Assembly (NCBI GenBank): GCA_937928335.1
Contig: CALFWN010000133.1
Span: forward strand, 1-5,578
From: an uncultured Litoreibacter sp.
GTDB taxonomy: Bacteria; Pseudomonadota; Alphaproteobacteria; Rhodobacterales; Rhodobacteraceae
DNA: 5,578 bases
Reading direction: 5' to 3'
The notes under the pieces were generated by a model, which did not search any database, was not told the origin of the DNA, and saw only the letters and a program-made list of their open reading frames with translations. Position numbers and translations under genes: made by a program. The first letter of the stretch is position 1. The number at the start of each line of letters is the position of its first letter. Positions 1-5,578 of this stretch are shown one piece after another.

Positions 1-49
1 GCATCAGGAAGGCGATGTAGAGGATTGGTATGATGGACCTTTTTCTCAT
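1..49 (-). CDS. glpQ: ABC transporter permease 2, GlpQ-like (5' end only)
   Basis: Only the first 16 codons are inside the window: MRKRSIIPILYIAFLM, then the gene continues past position 1. A short basic N-terminus followed by a hydrophobic stretch is how the second permease of CUT1-type importers begins, with the first membrane helix starting near residue 6. The ATG (49-47) overlaps the glpP stop in an ATGA (49-46), so translation is probably coupled. A Shine-Dalgarno AAGGA lies at 63-59, nine bases upstream of the ATG. Known of the family: this subunit pairs with GlpP to form the membrane channel for glycerol uptake. The identity rests mainly on operon position and the N-terminal pattern, since the EAA loop is not visible here. 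Confidence 0.75.
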   Translation of the reverse strand, partial: MRKRSIIPILYIAFLM

Positions 50-909
50 TTCGCGTCATCCTTGGTCATCAGGGTGTAGAACAGCCACGACACCAGCAGG
101 GTGATGGCGAAATAGATCAGCGACATCGCCGCCGCAGGGCCTAAGTCAAACTGGCCCAGCGCGATTTTCACCAGATCAATCGACAACAGCGTGGTGGCGT
201 TGCCCGGCCCCCCGCCGGTCAGCACGAAAGGTTCAGTATAGATGTTGAAGCTGTCCATGAAGCGCAGCAAAATGGCGATGGTCAGCACGGTTTTCATCTT
301 CGGCAGCTGGATGTAGCGAAACACTTTCCAGGGGCTCGCCCCGTCAATCTTGGCGGCCTGGTAATACGCATCCGGGATCGAGACCAACCCCGCATAGCTC
401 AGCAGCACCACCAGCGAGGTCCAGTGCCAGACATCCATCACGATGATGGTGATCCAGGCGGCCACAGGGCTGCGGGTCATGTTATATTCAATGCCCAGCG
501 TGTTGTTGATGAAATAGCCCAGCAGGCCAATGTCGGGCAGGGTGAAGATGTTCCACATCGCGCCCACCACGTTCCACGGGATCAGCATCGGCAGCGCCAT
601 CGTCACCAGACAGACCGGCACCCATATCCCCTTTTTGGGCATCGACAGCGCGATGATGATGCCCAGCGGCACCTCGATGATCAGGATCAGGAAGGTGAAC
701 AGAAACTGGCGTCCAAGCGCGTCGTGAAACCGGTCAGAGCGCAGAATTTGCTCGAACCAGCCAAGACCCTCCCAGAAAAACAGGTTGTCGCCAAAGGTCT
801 CCTGCACCGAGTAATTCACCACCGTCATGATCGGGATCAGCGCGTTGAAGGCCACCAGTAACAGCACCGGCAGCACAAAGAACCACGCCTTTTGGTTTTC
901 GGTTTTCAT
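46..909 (-). CDS. glpP: ABC transporter permease 1, GlpP-like (glycerol/sugar importer)
   Basis: This 287-residue inner-membrane protein has about six predicted helices, at residues 10-32, 68-90, 96-118, 148-172, 206-226 and 258-281. That is the usual layout and length for a CUT1/MalF-like (binding-protein-dependent) permease. The cytoplasmic EAA loop that docks on the ATPase is clear at 184-203: QAAKIDGA, then FRYIQLP. Its first residue is Gln instead of the usual Glu. A TGGGPG motif at 231-236, typical of sugar and glycerol permeases, follows the fifth helix. The ATG overlaps the glpT stop by four bases (909-906), and the gene in turn overlaps glpQ by four bases, so it sits inside a tightly coupled operon. 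The Shine-Dalgarno is AGGGGG at 925-920, with a slightly long 10-base spacing. The permease function is secure; glycerol as substrate is inferred from the operon. Confidence 0.9.
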   Translation of the reverse strand: MKTENQKAWFFVLPVLLLVAFNALIPIMTVVNYSVQETFGDNLFFWEGLGWFEQILRSDRFHDALGRQFLFTFLILIIEVPLGIIIALSMPKKGIWVPVCLVTMALPMLIPWNVVGAMWNIFTLPDIGLLGYFINNTLGIEYNMTRSPVAAWITIIVMDVWHWTSLVVLLSYAGLVSIPDAYYQAAKIDGASPWKVFRYIQLPKMKTVLTIAILLRFMDSFNIYTEPFVLTGGGPGNATTLLSIDLVKIALGQFDLGPAAAMSLIYFAITLLVSWLFYTLMTKDDAK

Positions 910-1991
910 GATGTTGCCGCCCCCTCGTGATCGGTTGAAAGCCAGCCGTCGCGGTAAAGCCGCGTCTGGTTCCGGCGGAAACTCAGATGCACGGCGTCAC
1001 CCTCGCCCGGCACCTCCCCGTCAATCACGGCTTTGACCGGGGTGTTGCCGACCATCGCCTCGACCACGCTATGCCTGCCAATGTCAGACACCTTGCGCAC
1101 CCGCGCCTCCAGCCCCGAAGACCCGATGGACACAAATTCCGGCCGGATGCCGATCTGGGTCACGCCGCCCTGGCCGGTGACTTTTCCTTCCACCGCAACG
1201 GGTTGCCCTTCAAAGCTGACATGACCCCCGGTTTCCGTGGCATCAAGCACATTCATCCCCGGCGAGCCGATGAAATGCCCGACGAATATATGCTGGGGCC
1301 GCTCGAACAGCTCGACCGGCGTGCCGATCTGCACGATCTGGCCCTCCTGCATCACCACCACCTGATCGGCGAAGGTCAGCGCCTCGGTCTGGTCATGGGT
1401 CACATAGATCATCGTGGCGTTCAGCTGGTGATGCAGCTCCTTGAGTTTGGAGCGCAATTTCCACTTCAGATGCGGGTCGATCACGGTCAGTGGCTCATCG
1501 AACATCATCACGTTGACATCGTCGCGCACAAGGCCGCGCCCCATTGAAATCTTCTGCTTGTTATCGGGGGCAAGATGCGCGGCGCGGGTCTCAAGCATCG
1601 CCTCCACGTCCAGCAAGGCCGCGATCAGCCTCACCCGCTCTTTCACGACATTTTCGTCAAAGCCGCGATTGCGCAAAGGGAAGGCCAGATTGTCATAGAC
1701 ACTCATCGTGTCGTAGATCACCGGGAACTGGAACACCTGCGCGATGTTGCGCAGATCGGGCGGCAGGTCGGTCACGTCCACATCGTCAAACAGGATGCGC
1801 CCTTCCGATGGGGTCAGCAGGCCCGAGATGATATTGAGCAGCGTGGACTTGCCGCAGCCAGACGGCCCCAGCAGCGCATAGGCACCGCCATCCTGCCAGT
1901 CCAGATTGATCTCCTTCAGCGCAAAATCATCCGGGCCTTTCGGGGAAGGCAGGTAGGAATGACGCAGGTTTTTCAGGGTAATTTTTGCCAC
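906..1991 (-). CDS. glpT: ABC transporter ATPase 2, GlpT-like, with degenerate signature motif
   Basis: This 361-residue cytoplasmic ATPase has the MalK/UgpC layout: nucleotide-binding domain at about 1-235, then a C-terminal TOBE-type region (GIRPEFV at 281-287). Walker A is GPSGCGKST (42-50), the Q-loop Gln is Q88, Walker B is VMMFDEP (161-167) with catalytic E166, and the H-loop is YVTHDQ with H199. The ABC signature, normally LSGGQ, reads LAPDN (140-144), and the D-loop is altered (TVIDP, 169-173). The start chosen is GTG at 1991-1989, giving MAKITLKNLRHSY, one base after the glpS TAA. A longer reading from an ATG at 2111 would add 40 residues lying inside glpS that look unlike any ABC N-terminus. 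GGTGG at 2002-1998 can serve as ribosome binding site. The name denotes the glycerol ABC ATPase of rhizobia, not the enterobacterial glycerol-3-phosphate antiporter of the same symbol. Confidence 0.9.
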   Translation of the reverse strand: MAKITLKNLRHSYLPSPKGPDDFALKEINLDWQDGGAYALLGPSGCGKSTLLNIISGLLTPSEGRILFDDVDVTDLPPDLRNIAQVFQFPVIYDTMSVYDNLAFPLRNRGFDENVVKERVRLIAALLDVEAMLETRAAHLAPDNKQKISMGRGLVRDDVNVMMFDEPLTVIDPHLKWKLRSKLKELHHQLNATMIYVTHDQTEALTFADQVVVMQEGQIVQIGTPVELFERPQHIFVGHFIGSPGMNVLDATETGGHVSFEGQPVAVEGKVTGQGGVTQIGIRPEFVSIGSSGLEARVRKVSDIGRHSVVEAMVGNTPVKAVIDGEVPGEGDAVHLSFRRNQTRLYRDGWLSTDHEGAATS

Positions 1992-1992
1992 T

Positions 1993-3057
1993 TTATGCCA
2001 CCAGTTTTCCGTCAGGGGTGAAGTAGAAACAATGCCCGGGATCCATGTAGAAGGCGTGGTCCTCGCCGATCTCGTAAGGGTGCACGCCATGTGCCAGCGA
2101 CACCCAGCCATCCTCGCCCATCTGGAAATGCGCGCTTGATTCCGACCCGGACAGCTCCGTCACCTGCACCGTGCCGTTCAGCGCCACGTCATTGGGTCCC
2201 GCCCGTGTCGGGGTGACATGATGCGGGCGCACGGCGATGGTGTAGACCCCATCGGGCAGATCTGCGGCCACGCCGCTCATGGTCCATGCAGCGCCTGTTT
2301 TCAGCCGCGCCTCGACCCCTGCTTTCACAATCTGCGCCGCGTTGATCGGCGGGTCGGAAAACACCCGCGCCGCCGTCAGGTTCTCCGGCTTGCGGTAAAT
2401 CTGCGCCGTGGTGCCAAACTGCGTGACCATGCCGTCATCCATCAGTGCGGTCTTGCCGCCCAGCAAAAGCGCTTCCTCCGGCTCGGAGGTGGCATAGACC
2501 ACCACCGCGCCCCGGCCCGCGAACAGTTCGGGCAGCTGCTCGCGCAGCTCTTCGCGCAGCTTGTAATCCAGATTGGCCAGCGGCTCGTCCAGAAACACGG
2601 CGCGGCTTTCCTTGGCAATGGCGCGCGCCAGCGCGCAGCGCTGTTGCTGGCCGCCCGACAATTCCTGCGGGCGGCGTTTCAGCATCGGCTCCAATTGCAA
2701 TATCCTGGCGGCTTCCTCGACCCGGTCCGCGATCTCCGATTTGGCCATGCCTGCGACCCGCAACGGGGAGGCAATGTTGTCATAGACGCTCATCTGCGGG
2801 TAATTCACGAAGAACTGGTGCACCAGCGAGATGTTGCGCTTCTGGGTCGACAGTTTCGAGACATCCACCCCGTCCATGAGGATCTGGCCCGAGGCCAGAG
2901 GGTCTAGCCCCGCCATCAGCTTGATCAGGGATGTTTTTCCCGATCCGGTCTGGCCCAGAAGCACGTTGAAATGCCCGGTCTCCAGCACCAGCGACGTCGG
3001 CTTGATATGGGTGATGCCGCGCGTCACCTTGCTCGCGGCTTTCAGCTCGAGTGTCAT
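1993..3057 (-). CDS. glpS: ABC transporter ATPase 1, GlpS-like, H-loop His replaced by Ser
   Basis: This 354-residue cytoplasmic ATPase pairs with GlpT to energise the importer. Walker A is GQTGSGKT (35-42), the Q-loop Gln is Q81, the signature is intact LSGGQQQR (133-140), Walker B is AVFLDEP (153-159) with E158, and the D-loop is ANLD (161-164). Where a canonical subunit has YVTHDQ, this one has YATSEP (188-193), so the switch His is Ser191. The C-terminal part (about 240-354) carries a TOBE-like AVRPHHV motif at 275-281. The start is the ATG at 3057-3055 (MTLELKAASKVTRG), preceded by AAGGG and AGGG purine runs. An ATG at 3165 would add 36 residues across the hairpin region that do not resemble an ABC N-terminus. 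The stop is separated by one base from the glpT GTG. Family membership is firm; glycerol specificity is inferred. Confidence 0.9.
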   Translation of the reverse strand: MTLELKAASKVTRGITHIKPTSLVLETGHFNVLLGQTGSGKTSLIKLMAGLDPLASGQILMDGVDVSKLSTQKRNISLVHQFFVNYPQMSVYDNIASPLRVAGMAKSEIADRVEEAARILQLEPMLKRRPQELSGGQQQRCALARAIAKESRAVFLDEPLANLDYKLREELREQLPELFAGRGAVVVYATSEPEEALLLGGKTALMDDGMVTQFGTTAQIYRKPENLTAARVFSDPPINAAQIVKAGVEARLKTGAAWTMSGVAADLPDGVYTIAVRPHHVTPTRAGPNDVALNGTVQVTELSGSESSAHFQMGEDGWVSLAHGVHPYEIGEDHAFYMDPGHCFYFTPDGKLVA

Positions 3058-3075
3058 GATCCCTAACCCTTGATG

Positions 3076-3090
3076 CCCGCATCTTGCGGG
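3076..3090 (-). promoter_or_regulatory. Small perfect hairpin just upstream of glpS start
   Basis: CCCGCA (3076-3081) and TGCGGG (3085-3090) form a perfect 6-bp stem with a 3-base loop. It ends 18 bases before the glpS ATG, so in the transcript it sits next to the ribosome-loading region. It is the third hairpin in the glpV-glpS gap. Its role, possibly tuning glpS translation or protecting a 3' end, is inferred. Confidence 0.5.
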
Positions 3091-3101
3091 AAAATTGGCG
3101 G

Positions 3102-3136
3102 TGACCGGGGCGAAAGTCGGACCAAAGCCCCGGTCA
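3102..3136 (-). promoter_or_regulatory. Long inverted repeat in the glpV-glpS gap (10-bp stem)
   Basis: TGACCGGGGC (3102-3111) and GCCCCGGTCA (3127-3136) are exact reverse complements around a 15-base loop, making a strong G/C-rich stem. No T-run follows directly in the minus-strand transcript; the nearest is TTTT at 3094-3091, eight bases past the stem. A simple strong intrinsic terminator is therefore less likely than an mRNA-stabilising or partially attenuating element. Structures of this kind after binding-protein genes, as in malE-malF, raise binding-protein mRNA relative to the downstream membrane and ATPase genes. Confidence 0.6.
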
Positions 3137-3141
3137 AGGTC

Positions 3142-3163
3142 GGCCCCCTCAGCAGAGAGGGCC
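3142..3163 (-). promoter_or_regulatory. Bulged hairpin shortly after the glpV stop
   Basis: GGCCCCCTC (3142-3150) and GAGGGCC (3157-3163) can form a 7-bp stem with a two-base bulge and a 6-base loop. In the transcript it begins 11 bases after the glpV stop codon and is the first of three structures in the gap. No T-run follows it, so a 3'-end-protecting or attenuating role is more likely than full termination. Confidence 0.4.
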
Positions 3164-3174
3164 AACGGGGAGGT

Positions 3175-4908
<1,734 letters not shown>

Positions 4909-4912
4909 CTTG

Positions 4913-4921
4913 TCTCCTCCC
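4913..4921 (-). promoter_or_regulatory. Strong Shine-Dalgarno of glpV
   Basis: The minus strand reads GGGAGGAGA directly upstream of the ATG at 4908. The GGGAGG core is seven bases from the start codon. It is the best ribosome binding site in the operon, which fits the high binding-protein output usual for importers. Confidence 0.8.
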
Positions 4922-4958
4922 TAGATTTTTCTGTGAGCCGGTTTTCGCCGACTGCCTC

Positions 4959-4988
4959 AAGCTAGGCCCAGCACTCAAAGACTGTCAA
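4959..4988 (-). promoter_or_regulatory. Sigma-70-type promoter of the glpV operon
   Basis: On the minus strand a perfect -35 TTGACA (4988-4983) is followed after 18 bases by TAGCTT (4964-4959), a weak -10 matching consensus at three of six positions. Initiation would fall near 4951, leaving a leader of roughly 40 bases before the ATG. A very A/T-rich stretch at about 4990-5020 lies immediately upstream and could act as an UP element. The weak -10 next to an ideal -35 suggests regulation, perhaps by an activator or repressor. Confidence 0.5.
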
Positions 4989-5007
4989 ACTAAAAAATTA
5001 GTAGTTT
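4987..5007. promoter_or_regulatory. Palindromic operator candidate abutting the glpV -35 box
   Basis: Two nested inverted repeats occur here: ACTAA (4989-4993) with TTAGT (4998-5002) around AAAA, and AAACTA (4987-4992) with TAGTTT (5002-5007). The outer repeat overlaps the -35 box by two bases, so a bound regulator could affect this promoter directly. TTAGT/ACTAA half-sites recall operators of some ROK-family repressors, but I cannot assign a regulator and no regulator gene lies in the window. Confidence 0.4.
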
Positions 5008-5009
5008 TA

Positions 5010-5213
5010 TTTATATATTGAATCCATGAGGTTAGGGCGTTGCCTTCAGCCGCACTCATACCCTGTTATGGCGAAAACGAGCACCCCAAATGCCGCCGCG
5101 ACAGGTCAGACAGCCCGCCACGGCCACAGGCCCGGATCACAAAAACGTGCGCCACGGGCTTGGGAACATTTCACGCCATTGCCGGTTTTTTCCCCACAAC
5201 AGCCACACGCTGA
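5010..5213. other. Divergent intergenic region with no convincing gene
   Basis: This stretch separates the transporter operon from the plus-strand gene at 5226. It shifts from A/T-rich DNA near 5010-5020 to ordinary GC-rich sequence. An open frame at 5026-5229 has no Shine-Dalgarno and an implausible, very basic, Pro/His-rich product, so I do not call it. A weak inverted repeat pairs AGCCCG (5112-5117) with CGGGCT (5155-5160) across 37 bases. Nothing resembling a tRNA or a recognisable riboswitch was seen. Confidence 0.5.
5040..5069 (+). promoter_or_regulatory. Weak promoter candidate for the plus-strand gene
   Basis: TTGCCT (5040-5045) and TGTTAT (5064-5069) are spaced 18 bases apart, each with four matches to the sigma-70 consensus. 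It would give a long leader of about 150 bases before the ATG at 5226. It is the best plus-strand match I noticed, but a match of this quality can arise by chance. Confidence 0.2.
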
Positions 5214-5218
5214 AAGGA
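5213..5218 (+). promoter_or_regulatory. Ribosome binding site deciding the ATG at 5226
   Basis: AAAGGA lies seven bases before the ATG at 5226. An ATG at 5221 is only two bases past this site and stops after two codons (ATG AAA TGA), so 5226 is the functional start. Confidence 0.65.
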
Positions 5219-5225
5219 ACATGAA

Positions 5226-5578
5226 ATGACCATCAAGTTGAAAACCGCGCTTTGTGCCGCCGCTCTGATCACATCAAGCGCCGCAACCGCGCTCACCCCG
5301 GTTGGCAATGTCAATGTCGAGGTTGATCTCAACGCGATCCACAACACCAAAGCGGCGTCCTACTGGACCGATATTGCCGATGATCTGGAGACCGAGATCG
5401 TCACCCGTCTGACATCGCAGCTGGCCGAGCAGGGGGCCTCCGTCTCGATTGATATCGACGAGGTATCGCTGGCCACCACCTTTGAAAGCACGATGGGTTG
5501 GGAGCAAAGCTATCTGGTGGGCGACGTGTCGATCACCAACCTGAGCGACAATTCGGATCATGACTTCTACACGCTGAA
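5226..5578 (+). CDS. Unrecognised exported protein (3' end outside window)
   Basis: The frame stays open for 117 codons to the window end. It begins MTIKLKTALCAAALITSSAA, a clear Sec signal peptide with Lys residues at 4 and 6, an Ala/Leu core and a probable cleavage after ATA (residue 22). The single Cys at position 10 lies too early, and in the wrong context, for a lipobox, so I expect a soluble periplasmic or secreted protein. The mature part opens LTPVGNVNVEVDLNAI, then has an amphipathic, acidic helix-like stretch (about 44-66, including WTDIADDLETEIVTRL). Strand-like segments with alternating hydrophobics follow (SVSIDIDEVSLA and YLVGDVSITNLS). It is rich in Asp and Thr. I do not recognise the family. 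It is transcribed away from the transporter operon and shows no evident functional link. Third codon positions are C/G-rich like the rest of the window, so there is no sign of foreign origin. Confidence 0.75.
   Translation, partial: MTIKLKTALCAAALITSSAATALTPVGNVNVEVDLNAIHNTKAASYWTDIADDLETEIVTRLTSQLAEQGASVSIDIDEVSLATTFESTMGWEQSYLVGDVSITNLSDNSDHDFYTL

Noticed and set aside
1992..2111. N-terminal extension of glpT by 40 residues from the ATG at 2111
   Set aside because: It would overlap glpS by more than 100 bases with a sequence unlike ABC ATPases. The GTG at 1991 gives the expected N-terminus and tight coupling.
987..2907. Long plus-strand open frames antisense to glpT and glpS (987-1547, 1575-2021, 2218-2907)
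   Set aside because: They are shadows of the two ATPase genes, with His/Arg-rich compositions and no recognisable motifs.
3102..3136. Rho-independent terminator ending transcription after glpV
   Set aside because: The stem is strong, but no T-run follows it directly, and the downstream subunit genes need transcription from the same operon. I call it a stabilising or attenuating element instead.
3058..3165. N-terminal extension of glpS by 36 residues from the ATG at 3165
   Set aside because: The extension crosses all of the largest hairpin and most of the first, and does not resemble an ABC N-terminus. The ATG at 3057 gives a standard start with purine-rich sequence upstream.
4950..4989. Imperfect direct repeats GACTG-CCTCAA (4950-4960) and GACTG-TCAAA (4980-4989), 30 bp apart
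   Set aside because: Too short and imperfect. The second copy overlaps the -35 box, so the match may be chance.
5026..5229. 67-codon plus-strand frame ending in ATGA overlap with the gene at 5226
   Set aside because: There is no Shine-Dalgarno at the ATG at 5026 or at the internal ATG at 5068. The product is basic and Pro/His-rich, unlike a real protein. The overlap is a by-product of ATGAAATGA at 5221-5229.

Overview
The window is GC-rich, with strongly C/G-biased third codon positions. Its proteins look alphaproteobacterial, most likely from a Rhodobacterales-type (Rhodobacteraceae) organism. That placement is inferred from protein character and gene content, not from a marker gene.

Almost the whole window (1-4988) is one minus-strand operon for an ABC importer. 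It resembles the glycerol uptake system GlpSTPQ-V described in Rhizobium leguminosarum. In transcription order it holds: a promoter with a consensus -35 box beside an A/T palindrome (about 4959-5007); a 577-residue periplasmic solute-binding protein (glpV-like, 3175-4908); a 117-bp gap with three consecutive hairpins (3076-3163); ATPase 1 (glpS-like, 1993-3057); ATPase 2 (glpT-like, 906-1991, GTG start one base after the glpS stop); permease 1 (glpP-like, 46-909, 4-bp overlap with glpT); and the first 16 codons of permease 2 (glpQ-like, 1-49, 4-bp overlap with glpP). The binding protein would capture the substrate in the periplasm. GlpP and GlpQ would form the channel, and GlpS and GlpT would power it as a heterodimer.

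The most notable feature is that the two ATPases have degenerated in complementary ways. GlpS keeps the LSGGQ signature but has Ser in place of the H-loop His. GlpT keeps Walker A, Walker B and the H-loop His but has lost the signature. Modelled as a heterodimer, this leaves one canonical ATP site and one degenerate site.

From 5010 to 5225 lies a divergent intergenic region where I see no convincing gene. At 5226 a plus-strand gene begins. It encodes an unrecognised protein with a Sec signal peptide and runs off the window end. It has no visible link to the transporter.

No mobile element, CRISPR array, tRNA or rRNA was seen. The operon is a known type of system rather than a wholly new one. 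The points worth checking are the asymmetric ATPase pair, the hairpin cluster, the putative operator and the unknown secreted protein.
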